This document shows, piece after piece, positions 13,372-26,509 of a stretch of DNA of 64,000 nt. Within the stretch, counting starts at the first letter, position 1; the number at the start of each line of letters is the position of its first letter. Made by a program: the position numbers and the translations under genes. The notes beneath the pieces were generated by a model. The model ran no database searches, had not been told where the DNA came from, and saw only the letters and a program-made list of their open reading frames with translations. Source of the DNA: Turnera subulata (lineage: Eukaryota > Streptophyta > Magnoliopsida > Malpighiales > Passifloraceae); the NCBI GenBank assembly GCA_028386065.3, contig JAKUCV010000418.1, positions 338,280-402,279 on the forward strand, read 5' to 3'.

Positions 13372-15903
13372 TGAAACAACCTGACCCGAATTTACCGCTA
13401 TTCACAGTAAACACGTGGCCATCTTATTAATACTGGAATAACAATATCCAAGTCATACAATAAAGACAAACCCAAGCATAGCTTAATATAACAAACCACA
13501 CACACATCTCCCGTGCACGGGAATTATTACACAAAGCAGTCTCAACGGCAACCAACAAAACAAGAAACACACAGCAGCAACGGAAGACTTGAAAATAACA
13601 ACAGCACACCACAATGAAAAGGTGCAGCGGAGTATGGATCCGGGTCTGGCAGAGGGTACGCCGCAGCTTGCCTGGCACGTTCCTGTACTAAAACAAAACA
13701 ATCTACGCGACCGAGTCACGTAGGCGAGGGGTGAGTCCGAAGTGCTCACCGGGTAAAATCCACAAGTAATAATTAATATACAAGCATCCATTATAACCAA
13801 GTTACCAGGAACCAACAAAATAACACAAGGCAAAACCTTAACTTGATTCTACGATTCCCCGGTTATCTTCCTAAGGTCTAACCTGTTAAACTAATCCAAT
13901 TTTTATTATCAGGGCCCCTATCACAATTTAAATGTTGGCCGTGCCTGGTAGCCAGGTTAGCTAACCCCAGGGTACTCCCCGTAAAACCAAAATATCTCAA
14001 AAACCGAGTCCCGCAGTCCTCGGTCGGGAGTCCCGCAGTCCTCCCTATTATAAATCAAGTCATAACTCAATACACAAGTAGACTACCATCTGGCCGTACC
14101 AACACTTAATTGTGATTATCTAACTGTCTAGGTGTTTCCGTTATTATTACCCTCAATCACTTAATTTTCATAACCGGTCCCGTGTGGACTCTCTCTCAAC
14201 TCGTCAGAACATTCTTAATCATATCTCAAGTCCACCCGGTTTCCACACCGTATAGCAATAACAGCAAATATAACAACACAGAATGCATTCAAACAATCAT
14301 TCTCAATCACAATTTTATTCACAGCAAGGCACACACAACAAGACATCTTCAAACCGTAACTTAGTATAAAGGGCTGAATATTAACAATTACTTGTCCTCA
14401 CCTTAGTTGGTGAATTCCTCGGGAATTTCGCCCTCGGGCTCCAAGTCCACGTTCTCGTTCTCTTCACCTAGATATAATGACATACAATCACATAAATGCA
14501 CAACAAGGTGATATGCATGTATTTATCTAATATGGTACCGTTATACCATAATATTATATATCGATATGTGCAAAATTTTATTTAAGTATTTTCTCCCATA
14601 ACAAGTTTATTTCCGTAATTCATTTTTAGTATGGTTCTAACATAATTATTATTTTTACCCAATTTATGTCCTTGATAATATATACTTCCACAAAGTTATT
14701 ATTATTAATTTTTTATTTATTTATACTTCCAGAATATATATATGTATTTATATTCGTATAAAATAAGTTCTACTATATTAATACCGTATTTTTTTCTCTC
14801 TTATTTTCGGACTGGGCTAGTCAGACCAAGCCCTGATCCAATTTATTAAACCTCAACAGTGCAAGGCCCAAGTGCAGAGCCCAAGCCCAGGAAGGCCCAA
14901 GCCCTGACCCGGACCACCAACCCGGCCCGCGAATCAGCCCACCCGAACTGTCAGATCCAATCTCACACCCGAGTTGGCTTGACCCGCGAGCTCCTCATCC
15001 GGGTCGTCCTACTTTCGTTCTGCTCACCTAGCAGACGGCAGGCGAGGGCGGCGCTGGCTTCTGTTCGGCGAGGAGACGCGGCTGCAGGTTCGGTGAAGAC
15101 GGCGGTGCGAGCAGGCGGCAGAGACGAAGTGACCGGTGATGCACTCGGGCTTGGCCCGGTCGCGTGGCTGTCGGTGGAGTGAAGGAGGAAGGTTGCGGCG
15201 ACGGCGTTTGCGGGTCCTGGTGGTAGTGACGGAGGCGCGAGAAGGAGAAGGGTCGCGGCGGTGTTCTCGTCCCGAGGCGCGACGAAGTGGGTGGAGAATA
15301 GGAGACTACGGCGGCGCGACAGCTCCTGGCAGGGCGATGGATGCGCGAGGAGAGGAAGGGGCGTCGAGGGCGCTGCGGTGGTGACGGACGGAGGAGATGA
15401 AGAGGAAGGAGAAGTAGTGGTGCTGCGTCGTTTTAGGGGCTGTGAGGGGTTGTTGATGTTTTTTTTTTTTTAATATAGTAATTATAGAAGCTGATTATTA
15501 TTGTTCTGGGATTATGCAGGCAAAAATTAGTTTCTGGTAGCTGGTGGCTCACTTGAAGATGGCAGGGGCAGAATTTTTATATTACCAGGTAAGGACGAAA
15601 GTTTTTGGCAGACAAGAAAAGGAAGGTTCAAGATGGATGTAAATTATTGATGAATTATGGAGGTTACTGTGCGCATGATTGAGCAGAAAAATCTGATCCA
15701 TTAAAAGACTTATTTGCCCTTCTTGTTTCCTTTGAGTTTAAATTTAACCTAGGGGCATTTTTGTCTTTTTGCACTTTTACCAATTCGGAAAATTCTACCT
15801 TGTCCCGGAAATTCCGTAAAAATATCCGGGGTATGAATCGAGACTCGGAATTAGAATCCGATGCTCGATTCTCCATGAAATAATTACCAAAGGTTAATTC
15901 CTC

Positions 15904-18900
15904 TGTAACAGCCCGGGTAAAATTTTTGATTTTTACCGGGACTGTAGAAATTTCTTCACTGTAATTTACTGTTGAATTAATCCCGGGTAATTAATTCGAA
16001 GTAAATCGATAGTCGTTTTTCGAAACCGAGAATTTTCCCGCGCTCGGGAGTGTCTTCCTGACTAACCGAGCCTCGGTTTACTGTTCCGAGAGTTGGACGA
16101 TGTTCAGGGGAATTAATCGGATTTTCCGAGCCCAAGTCATATTTTTGGACTCGGGACGGGATTTGTCGGAAAGACGGGAGAACCCCTGCGTTACGGGATT
16201 CCGACGCGAGAATCCGGACCCGCCAACGAGCTTGCCCCGAGCCACTCTTCTTCCTCCTCTCTCCTTTCTCTTCCTCTTTCCCGGCTACGCTTTTCCTCTC
16301 TCCCGGTTTTTCCCGGCCACGTGGGCCCCACTTCTCTTCCCTCTTCTTTTTCTTCTTTCCCTTCTTTCTTTTCTTTCTCCTTTCTCTTTTCTTTTTCTTT
16401 CTTTTCTCCTTCCCTTTTCCTCCCAGCCGCCGGCCTCCCCCTTATTTCACCCGTGAACTGCTGGCCCCCATTTTCTCTTCCTTTTTCTCCTTGTCTTCTT
16501 CTCTTTTTCTTCTTTATTTTGTTCTCTTCTTCCCCGATTCCTCACCTCATCCCCTGCAATTGTCTCTTTTCTCCTCCTTCTCTTCATTCACCTTCCTTCC
16601 ACCGCCACCATAACCGCCAGCCCCATCCTCCTCCTCTTCCTTCCTTCCCTCTTCCTCCATTCCCTGCCTCCTCTCTTCCCCTTGCTTCCGCGACGCCGCC
16701 ACCGCCAAGACCTGCTCGCGCCGCCGCCTCTGTCACCGATCTCTGCCCCCTCACAGACCGCGCCGCTGTCCAGACGAAGGGAGCCGACGAAGTCGCCTTT
16801 GCCACCCTCCCTCCGACCCGTCGCCGCCCTTTTCCTCTTCTCCTCCTTACTCGCACGACCGACGCTGCAGACCCCCACCGCGCCGACTTCTCCACGCAAC
16901 CCGTCACGATCTGCCGCCCGTTGCCTTCCTTCCTCCTCAGCTGGGAACCGCCGCCGCACTCACCTCGCCTCGACGTCCACAGCAGATCGCCGCCGACGGC
17001 AGTTAGATGTGGGTAAGTTTCGGTAACGACCCCTTCCCCTTTCTCTTCCCTTTCTTTAAACCCGTGTTATGTGGACTAACCGGGTCTCATAATTTGTGTT
17101 TGTGGCTGTAAATCTGTGTTGTTGCTGTGGTTGGATTGAAGGTTGTGTTTTGGGTATTTGGATGGTGATGAACAGTAGAAGGAAGGTGCTGCTGACGTGA
17201 ACAGTAAATAGTCGCCCTGTGTTCTGCTGCGTGAACAGTAACCGAGTACACCTTTGCTGTCGTGAACAGTGATTCCGGCGAGGTTCCGGCAGTCTCGGGT
17301 TCATTCCGGCGAAGCCTCGAGATTTTTCCGGCAAGCCCGGAAACGGACCTTGGGTAATTCCTTGGGCTTATTTCACCATGGGCTCGGGTTTGGGCTCGGT
17401 TGCACAACGGGCTCGGAAACGGGCCGAACGTGCAGAGGCCCATGTTCCCGAGACACATATGCTTTTGACGATTTAATAACGGACCCCGAATTCTAATAAC
17501 GAAACCCGAACAACGTAAATGAGCCGGACTCTTTATTGTTTAATAAAAATAAAGATTTAATTTAATTAATCAAATATTAACCTTTAATTCCATTTATGCT
17601 TAGTAATTCAATTTATAATTTTATCCTTATTGGACTATTAGAAAGACCTATAGTAATCCGGTTTATTTAATGTACACTTGGACAATTGATAATTAAAGGC
17701 CTAATTACACTTATTCACTTGATTTAGTTGTCAAATGTAAGTCTAAAATATAAATATGATCATTGATGAATTATAGACACATACGTATAAATGATTATAT
17801 ATATAATCTACCAAAATTTATGTTTAGCTAAATAATGTAGTTACAACTTGATTTATCACCTAAATATAAACATAAGGTTAAATGGGAATTACCTACTATG
17901 TATGTGTAAATATGGTCACACTAGATATACGTATAATCTGGTGTCGATTTATGTATAAATATACGTATATATACATGTATTTTAATATGCTATATTTTTT
18001 CCTTATCGACAAAGAGCTAAAGAGCCGGGATATCGGCTTGAACGTTCGGTTTGGGTTTTAATTTAAAAATTAAGTATAATTAGAATACCGATAGGAAGCT
18101 CGGTTTCGGTTTTAATTTGAAATTTAGTATAAATGGTAGAATGAAAAAAGAGGTTAACTTCATAATAGAGAAATTGGATAAGGCAAGCCGTATAACGATT
18201 TCTAACCGGCATCATGCATAAACATTATGTTGTGCATTATAAGTGATTACGGTGTTCCTGTATGTACATATAGGGTATCGGGATTTGACTGGATAGCACT
18301 TTCAGAGACATACCAGGTGAGGATGGATAACCTTGGATATGTACCTGTGATGCTGTGTGTGAATTTGTTGTTTACTTGAACTGTTTATTAGCTGTTATAT
18401 GATTGCTATGGAAACTGTTGATGTTACAATTGCTATTTGTTGATGTGGACTTGCCATGATGTTGTTGAAATATGCTGTTGGTTTGTGATATTGTGAGAAT
18501 TTACTGAACTGTTGATTGTGAGAATTTGGAAATAAGAAATTGTTGGCTGGTTGAGTTTGAGAATTTAATCCTGATGATTAAAGTTGAGTTATGATGATAG
18601 AGTATTGGGATTGGAAAATAATTTGAGATGATGATATAATTGTCACCTGGAAAGTAGAGGTACGACCCGATGGTTTGATAATTAATTCTGTGATGCTATG
18701 GTTGGTTACTTGTTTTGGTTGACATGATGATGATTGTGGTTGGGGTATACCAAATACCCGGTGGCTCGGATATGCCGAATATCCGCAGTGGCTCAGATAT
18801 GCCGAATATCTGGTTAGTATGTTGTTGTCTGAGGTTGGGGTATACCGAATACCCAGTGGTTTGGATATACCAAATATCCGAGATTTGAGATATGGATTGG

Positions 18901-19474
18901 TTTGACCTAGCATCCGGAATTAATTACTAACCAGGTACGACCCTAGCTTGTCCAGTGATGGGCCCGGAAGATAAAATTGGTAAAGATAGTAACTAAGCAT
19001 TCTTTTGGTCTTGGTTAGTTGCTTTTGGTGGTTTCTTGTATTGTGATTGGTTGTGTTTACTGCTGAGATTGTTGTGCTTGTTTCGAAAGTATTACAGTTG
19101 AATATATCTCTGTTTATCCTTCGTCGGTGAGCACTTCGGACTCACCCCTCGCCTGCGGGGTTTCATCCCGTAGGATGAGATGTTTGTAGTGCAGGAACGT
19201 ACCGGGCAAGCTGAAGTGTACCCTCGGACAGGACTTGGATCCATAGGTTGCATTTGTGCATACAGTGTTAGTGCGTTTAAAGTCTTCCGCTGTGCATTGT
19301 TTCCGCTACTGTTGGGCCATTGGGCCGAGATTTATTATTTATGATGTTTTACTAATTTGGGCCGTTGGGCCGAGATATTGTAGTTCACACTGTATGCTTG
19401 GGCTTGTTGGGCTGGGTTGTCACAGTTCCGGCCTGTGTTTACTGTGTACGGTAAATACGGGTCGGGGCGTCTCA
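15904..19474 (+). mobile_element. Solo LTR beta, nested in alpha
   Basis: Begins TGTAACAGCCCGGGTAAA at 15904 and ends GGTCGGGGCGTCTCA at 19474, with TSD TCCTC at 15899-15903 and 19475-19479. At 3571 bp it is a very long LTR. It contains a pyrimidine/GC-rich block (16230-17010) ending at a GG|GTAAGT donor-like site (17013), an exon-like block 18274-18316 (ATATAG before, GTGAGG after), palindromic minisatellites (18730-18900) and the tail motif ending CCCGTAG|GATGAG at 19175. ORFs in the GC-rich block (such as 16321-17016) have no family support and frames are not kept between LTRs. Confidence 0.92.
18730..18905. repeat. Palindromic minisatellite in LTR beta
   Basis: Imperfect repeats of the type GGATATGCCGAATATCC and GGGGTATACCGAATACCC. 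Each has complementary arms around a loop of a few bases. Confidence 0.8.
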
Positions 19475-19551
19475 TCCTCACGGTAAATCACTATGCAAAA
19501 GAATTACGGTCGCGGTAAAAACGAAAAATTTACCTGGGTTGTTACACAAAA

Positions 19552-19885
19552 AACCCAGTAAATTAATTGAATTGTTCTTTATTAATAATTAATTAATAAA
19601 ATATATAATTTAATTTTCCTATTCATATAAATAATAAATTACCACTCATTAACTAATATAATATATCAATTAATTATTAATTTTTTTCATAATTTATTTT
19701 AATTAGTTTTATGTACATAATTTATTTATTATTTATTATTTGAATAATAATTAATATTAAAAAATATTAATATTATAAATTACCTTCCTACATGTAGAAA
19801 AACTAGTTGATTAGTAAAATATATATTAATATTTTAAAAATAAATTTTTAAGATCTTTATGATTTATATAGATTTTAGGATTTGT
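19552..19885. other. Host spacer fragment between alpha and gamma
   Basis: About 330 bp of very AT-rich DNA left between two insertions. No gene or motif seen. Confidence 0.5.
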
Positions 19886-20214
19886 TTATGTGTAATAGCC
19901 CCGGTAAAAATTATTTTTACCGGGACTGTTAAAGTCGTTATACAGTGATTTACCGAATGAATTAATCTTGGGTAATTAATTCAAGGTAAATCGGGCGTCG
20001 TTTTTCGTAACCGAGGTTTTTCCCGCGCTCGGAATTTTTCCGTGGAATTTTCGAACTTAAGTTGGTATTTTTCGGGTCCCGGAATCCTCAGAAAAATCAC
20101 ACCAGAGAATAACTAAGTGGGTGTATCAATTGTTTTCTGGTCCGTTCTGGACACGACTGCGTGATTGAATCACGCAACCGCCTTTACCTGTGCAGTCCGT
20201 GTCTTACCTGTGTA

Positions 20215-21959
20215 TAGACCTGGCAATTCGTGTTCGCAGGTCAAGTTCATGTCGGGTCAAATAGGTAAACAGGTATCAAACCCTCGACACGAACACGACA
20301 CGATTAATAATCGGGTCGTGTCGACACGAACCCGCCAAAACACAGGTCAATCACGGGTCGACCTGCTCAACCTGTTTAGTTTTACAGTTCAATAATTAGG
20401 TATCTATTTACACAACCCGTTTACCTCTTTAATTACCTGTTTACAAAAATTGGACACAAATAACAGAAAACACACACAACCCATTTACCTGTTTAATTAC
20501 CTATCTACCAAAATTGTTAAAAATTAACACAAATGACTAATTACATTACAAGCCTACTACTTCCTTAATTTAACATTCCATCTTTCAACTATACAAGCTC
20601 CACTCCAGAAGCTAATAATTGCCCTAGAAGGCAGAAACTCAAATGGAGCAATATATCAAATGCATCAAAATCATCATTAAGTTCAAAATGCTCCATAAAA
20701 CTCCATCCCACAATTCAACATAAGCTTTAATGGATGCTTGAATCCCAGGAGTAGCACTTCCCAAGGCCATCTGTAAGAAACGAAAATTAGAATTAAGTAC
20801 TATTTAATGCAAAAAAGAAGAATGGACTAGAAAATATGTTTAATTCTTCTGGATTTATTAATAGAGCTATGATGTTACAAGATAAGAGAAGTTTGTATCA
20901 CTAAATGAATAAAGTAATAAATAATTGTTAGATTTTGCTAAAATATTGTCCTAAAGAGCTGCTCCTTTCACAAACAATAAATACCTCTTTAAAATTAAGA
21001 TCTCAATCAAAGCACACAAACTTCATTACAACCAAAATAAATTCCGGCCAGTAAAGCCTAGAGCCAAGTCAAGCTAATACTTTACAAGTTCAACAAGAAG
21101 CAAAAGATATCAACGATTTTTACGACAAACATGTGCTTCAATTATAATAAGCCCTCAACACCCAAGCAAACACTCTCTTTACTTCAAACAAACACGATAG
21201 GCTTAGATTGACTCTTATATAAACCTACCAAATTACACCCAAAATACAGCAACCAAAACGTTTTCTATGAACTCATATGAATGGTACCATCCTTAAATAA
21301 AGGCTCACAATACCCTAGAAAAGAATCAAACTTTTCCTACTATCCTTTACATGAGTGTCGTTACCGGTGAATGAGAGATGAGAAGGTGTTGGGGTCGGTT
21401 CCGATTTGGGATTTCTTGGAAGAAGCCGGCGAGGAGGACCGGAGAGGTAGAGCAGATCCCGATTTGGGGTTTGCATCAGCCTTCAGGTGAGAAGCACGCA
21501 AGCCCCGAGCCCTCGACGGTGAGAGCAATCCGCTTTGGGGTTTCTTTAGTTCACAGAGATTGCCCTTTTTTCTTTAGTGTTTGAAATCGACGCCAAGTTG
21601 CCGACGGTGCGATCGAAAATTGTATTTTTGAGACTTGAGAGGGAGAGAAAGTTAGTGTTGGAGAAGGGACGGAGAGAGAGTGACGGGGTGAATTGTGTTT
21701 GTTTGTGTGGTGGGTGTTGAGTGTCGGCTAGGGTAAATTGTGGTTGTTTATTTTTTAAAATTTAAAATAAGCTGAAAGGTGCGTCAAAACCAAGGCTGAT
21801 CATTTGTGAATTAAACGGGTTCGCGGGTCAACCCGCGGGACTGTCTTTGTTCGTGTCGGGTCGTGTCGACCCATTTAACTAAACGTGTCGGAAATTTCTG
21901 ATCTATACCTGGTAATTTCGTGTCGGGTTGTCGTGTCAGTACCCATTTTGCCAGGTCTA
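20215..21959. mobile_element. Non-autonomous hAT-type element 1
   Basis: Terminal inverted repeats start TAGACCTGGCAA on both ends. The 8-bp TSD CCTGTGTA is at 20207-20214 and 21960-21967. The unoccupied site is preserved in the 3' LTR of gamma near 31996-32010. The subterminal regions are rich in short GGGTC / GACCC / GTGTCG motifs, typical of hAT transposase-binding ends. No transposase ORF is recognisable; the small ORFs (such as 21378-21584) have no domain. Length is 1745 bp. Confidence 0.92.
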
Positions 21960-22589
21960 CCTGTGTAACCTGTGACCTTTCCTTGTTTTCTTTTCTTTCT
22001 TCCCGTGTCTTCAGTTCTCACATTTTCTCTTCTGTAAATTTTCTCTACACACTCGTTGCCCTCCTTCCTTTTCCTCTCCTTTTCTTTTCTTTTTCTTTTT
22101 CTTTTCCTCTCTTCTTCTTCCCGTAAACCACACAACCCGAGACCACCCGATACACCACCGGTCGACGCCACCATGCCGCCGCCATCTTTCACCAGTAGTC
22201 GCTCGCTCGCTCGCCGCTGCAAGCTTTCAGGTCGTCACCGCCGGTGGAGACAACCCGAAGCTAGTCGTCCGAGTTCGTCGTTCCGCTGCTGCCAGAGGAC
22301 CACCTGCAGCCACCAATGCCTCGACGTCACGCTCGCATCTCCGGCGACGCTCCTCTCCTCGCGTCGCGTTCCTCGCCCGCCATTAGCCTCGATCTGTCCG
22401 CGCCGCCAGCAACAAGAACCCGACGGCTGCCTTCCTGGGGCCGTCGTCGTTGCACTGCCGTGTCCACCAGCAGCCGACGTCGCCTCCCTTCGCCTCCACC
22501 TCGCCGTCCCTTGCAGTCGCGTCGCGCCGCCACCTCGCGACTCTGCCGTGTTCTCGCCTCGCCGGTTGTGCCGCCCCGTCGCCACCTAG

Positions 22590-23482
22590 GTGAGCACCGG
22601 GTTGAAGGTGACCCGACTGGTTCGGGTTGGCCCGGGTGTGGTTGGCTTGTGTTGATGATGGGTCGGGCCTGAGCTTGGGCTTTCTCCTTGGTCCAGGCCC
22701 TGCACCTAAGCTGGACCTCCTGGGTTGACCTGGGCTGGGTGTTTGACCATGGGGTTGGGCTTAGTTTTTGGCCCAGTCCGTTAATAATAATAAAAATAAA
22801 TATAAATATATATCTAGAAAATAACTAATAATATGGCTGATAATTATATTTTTCTGGAAAAATAATAATATGTATTACAAAATATATTTTCATGAATAAA
22901 ATAATTACTTTATTTTTAGGAGTTAACACATAAATAATAATACCTTGAATATATATATTTATAATCTCTAGATAAGTGTAAATAAGTTTATTTTTTTTTG
23001 GAAATAGGCAGAATGATTAATTTGACCTGAGATAATTATTCATTTGATATATCTAGGAAATAATTACTTAGACATATTATTTTGGGAAATTAAGGTAATT
23101 ATGTTATGGTTATCTTAATAATAATATAGTAAGTATGAGTTATAGTATTTTGGAAAATATATATATGAAGTATATGAATATATTTTATTGGAAAAAAAAT
23201 AAAATGATATCACTAACATTATTTTGAGAAAATATAATTATAAAATGAATTTCCTTTGAAAAATTATTATAATAGTAAATAATTTTAGAAAAGGGGTATA
23301 CATACTATGGAAATGTTTTGAAAATAAATATGGTAGTGTATACATAATAATATCTCTTTAAAAAATAAAATAATAATACTTGGTAATTATATTTTGGCAA
23401 GCATAATAAATTTTATGGAGATGATAACGTTTAACCGAGGGGGGGGAGGGGGGGGTTAATTTACAATTTATGACATCATGGC
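22590..23482. other. AT-rich intron-like part of the gamma 5' LTR
   Basis: This part follows the CACCTAG|GTGAGC donor-like site. After a short GC-rich start it is AT-rich and free of ORFs, and it contains an interrupted G-run at 23438-23455. The matching interval in the 3' LTR starts near 32665. Confidence 0.6.
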
Positions 23483-24953
23483 TAGACCTGGCAATTCGTG
23501 TTCGCGGGTCGGGTTCGTGTCGGGTCAGACAGGTAAACAGGTACTGAACCCTCGACACGAACACGACACGATTAATAATCGGGTCGTGTCGACACGAACC
23601 CGCCAAAACGCGGGTCAATCACGGGTCGACCTGCTCAACCTGTTTAGTCTTGCAATTCAAAATTTAGGTACCCATTTACACAACCCGTTTACATGTTTGA
23701 TTACCTGTTACAAAAAAATTTACACAAATGATACAGAAAACACACAACTCATTTACATGTTTAATGACTAATTAATTACATTATATGCCTACTACTTCCA
23801 TAAAATTAAACTTGATTGAAAACTTAAAATTCCGAATTCATTCCTTCAAGACTATAACCATGAGAAAATATATTTGAGATTTTCCTCCAAATGTTTCCAA
23901 ATATTATTATACAATTATTCTCAACCTGATACAAAAATTAAAAGTAGATATGGCAAAACAACCATAAACTCACAGGAAAAAGAATGGCCTGTAGATCTAA
24001 TATCAGAAGCAAGAATTATACAACTAGAAAATCATATTATTCCAATAAACTAGCTAAAAACAAATGGCTCTTAACAGTTTAATAAATAAAGGACAAAAAG
24101 AATATAGAAAATTTTCTATAAAAGATGAATTATACAAAAAAATCCCACTGTCTTCTTCAATTCAACTAACTGGAGATTTATCTTTTATCTAACTGTCATT
24201 ACCAGTGAAGGTAGGCGGGACGTTGTTGGGCTCAAGCTCCGATTTGGGGCTTCCTGCGAGGAGGACCTGAGAGAAGAGCAGATATCGAATTGTGGTTCGC
24301 CTCAGCCTTCAGGTGAGCAGCTGCGTGGTGTCGCGTCGCTTTGCTGCACAAGCGGCGTGGGTCAAGCAAGCCCCAAGCCCCAACGGTGAGATCGATTTGG
24401 AATTTCTTTGATTCACAAAGAAATCTGACGCCGACAGGGAGAAAAATTTGGGGTTTCTTTGTTTCACACTTCAAAGAGAAATCGCCACCGACGGTTAGAT
24501 CGAGAGGGACACAGAGTTGAAATTGACGCTAAGACAATGAGAACTAAGGGGAGAGAGAGTTGAATTTTTTGTGTTTGAGTTTTGGGGAGGAAGAGAGAGT
24601 TGCGTTTGAGAGGGAGGGAGAGAGAGAGAGAGAGAGAGAGTAACGGGGTGAATTGTGTGGGTGTTGTTTCATGTTTGTGGAGTGTTGGCTAAGTTTGGGT
24701 TTGTTTTTTTTTTCATAATTGAGAAATTAAAATAAAAATAAGTGTCTAAAAGATAAAGTATAAGCTGGTCCATGTAAATTAAACGGGTCTGCGGGTCAAC
24801 CCGCGGGTTGACCCGTGACCTGAACTGTTTTTTTCGTGTCAGGTCGTGTCGACCTATTTAATTAAACGTGTCGGAAACCTCTGATCTATACCTGCTAATT
24901 TCGTGTCGGGTTCGTGTCGTGTTGTCGTGTCATTACCCATTTTGCCAGGTCTA
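23483..24953. mobile_element. Non-autonomous hAT-type element 2
   Basis: Same TAGACCTGGCAA termini as element 1, with 8-bp TSD ATCATGGC at 23475-23482 and 24954-24961; the empty site is in the 3' LTR at about 33565-33575. Subterminal GGGTC motifs and an internal segment near 24200-24480 resemble element 1 (21350-21560), so the two belong to one family but differ in the middle. A GA-repeat lies near 24613-24640. No transposase is visible. Length is 1471 bp. Confidence 0.92.
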
Positions 24954-26246
24954 ATCATGGCATACCGAATATGTGCATCTTATGTGTGCATTTGATATTT
25001 GTTATATAGGAGTCGATATCGAGCAGTTCCGGTGGAACCGGCTTTGGACCGATTGATGTTTCCAGAGTTGAGTAATCGGCTAAGGTGAGGTTAAGTAAAT
25101 ATTTATATACTGCCCGTGATATCAAGTTGCTGTTTGTTGCTATGTGTGATAATTGCTGTTATGAAACTTTGTGGCTGTGTATGGTTTGTTGTGTGATGAA
25201 TTAAGTTGATAAATGTTGCCGTTGATGTTGTTGAAATTATTGTTGCTGTTGATATTATTGATGATGTTGGAATTGTGGATATAAGTAAGACTATTACAGT
25301 TGTTGTTGATTGTGAGAAATTGTGTGAGTAAGAGTATCGAGGGTACTAGTATGGGAAAGACAGTTGAGATAAGATTTTATTATCCAGACGAGCGGAGAGG
25401 CTGTGAGCCTGCTCGGGATAATGGACATGGGTCGGTTAATAGTATTGTGGTAACAAGCTGAGGAAAAAAAAATAGTAAAATGGGAAACACTTAGACATTT
25501 AGTAAATCACAGTTAAATGTTGGTACAGCCAGATGGTAGTCTTTATTTTAAGGTGCTGGGGGAGAGTGTGCTTGGGGTCTGCTCCCTGTCTGTACCAATT
25601 ATTATTTTAGGTGCTGGGGGAGAGTGTGCTTGGGGTCTGCTCCCTGTCTGTGCCAGATATATGTGGAGGTACCAGGGCGGGGTCCACGGGCTAGCTAGCC
25701 TGACTACCAGGCGACGACCATCATTTAACTTGTGATAGGAGCCCTGACAATAAAATTGGAATAGCGTGCCTAGAATCACAAGTGTGTCATTTGAGGTTTG
25801 TGAGAACCTTAATTAATTGTTGGTGGTGTGACTTGGGAATTTACGGTTGTTAGTATATGTATATTTGCTTATGGGTTTTACCCGGTGGGTACCTCGGACT
25901 CACCCCTCACCTGCGGGCTTTCATCCTGTAGGATGAGTTATTTGTGGTACAGGTTTGATGCATTCCAGACAGGCTGCGGCGTTATCCCTTGGACAGGACT
26001 CAGATCCATAGTTTGCATTAGTGTCGCATAGAGTGTCTTTGTGAGTTATTAAGTCTTCCGCTGTGCTACTTTTTGTTATTGTTGGGCCATTGGGCCGGTT
26101 ATGGTGTTATTGATGTTTTATTTTTGGGCTGTTGAGCCCGATTTTCTGTTGTATACACTGTATGCTGGGCTTGGTTTGGTTGGGTCATCACAGTTCCGGC
26201 ACGTGTTTACTTTGTACGGTAAATACGGGTCGGGGCGTTTCATTTT

Positions 26247-26258
26247 TGGTAGCGGAGC
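26247..26258 (+). promoter_or_regulatory. Primer-binding site of gamma
   Basis: TGGTAGCGGAGC lies four bases after the 5' LTR end. The same 12-mer follows the LTRs of zeta (minus, 55704-55715) and theta (61269-61280). Confidence 0.8.
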
Positions 26259-26509
26259 GGGCGTTAGGTCTTGTGGGTAGTCCTTGTGTGTTTGATGTTC
26301 TTATTTGCATAGTTCACTCCATTTGTTTATTATTTTATATCATTTTAGTTAGTGCATTATGGATCCAGTCAAGGGACACCAGCTGTCGCGGAACATACAC
26401 ATAAGAGCTAAATGTTGCCATAAATAAGCGAAAATATAAATATTATTAATATTGCAAATATTAATATTACAAACATTAAAATTACATTGATATTTAAAAA
26501 AAAAAACAT

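Larger units (their letters stand above)
13372..19546 (-). mobile_element. Solo LTR alpha (Ty3/Gypsy-type family), interrupted by LTR beta
   Basis: On the minus strand it starts with TGTAACAACCC near 19546 and ends with GTTTCA at 13372. A 5-bp TSD, CAAAA, lies at 13367-13371 and 19547-19551. Its body is split by LTR beta at 15903/19475; without the insert it is about 2.6 kb. No internal region or second LTR is attached, so it is a solo LTR formed by LTR-LTR recombination. It has a GC-rich block (about 14850-15440), an exon-like block at 14402-14467 flanked by CTAG and GTGAGG (minus sense), and the family tail motif near 13700-13760. Confidence 0.9.
19891..26242 (+). repeat. 5' LTR of gamma, carrying two hAT insertions
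   Basis: Starts TGTAATAGCCCCGGTAAA and ends GGTCGGGGCGTTTCA. Its 6352 bp include hAT elements at 20215-21959 and 23483-24953. The exon-like layout is a GC-rich block ending CACCTAG|GTGAGC at 22589/22590, a block 25010-25084 bounded by ATATAG and GTGAGG, and a terminal block from 25932 after CATCCTGTAG. A duplicated 'GCTGGGGGAGAGTGTGCTTG' unit lies at 25551-25661. Confidence 0.92.

Noticed and set aside
16100..17026. Pyrimidine-rich ORFs in LTR beta
   Set aside because: They are Phe/Leu/Ser/Pro-rich because of CT tracts. Frames and sequences are not kept in other LTRs of the family.
21920..22672. Overlapping ORFs in the GC block of gamma (also 31951-32813)
   Set aside because: All frames are open because of GC-rich composition. 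No domain is recognised and stops coincide with the splice-like donor.
25010..25084. A conserved C-terminal peptide (GxGxGPxxVSxV) encoded in the LTR exon-like block
   Set aside because: Gamma, delta and eta can be read this way, but alpha and beta cannot and indels are not multiples of three, so coding constraint is not supported.
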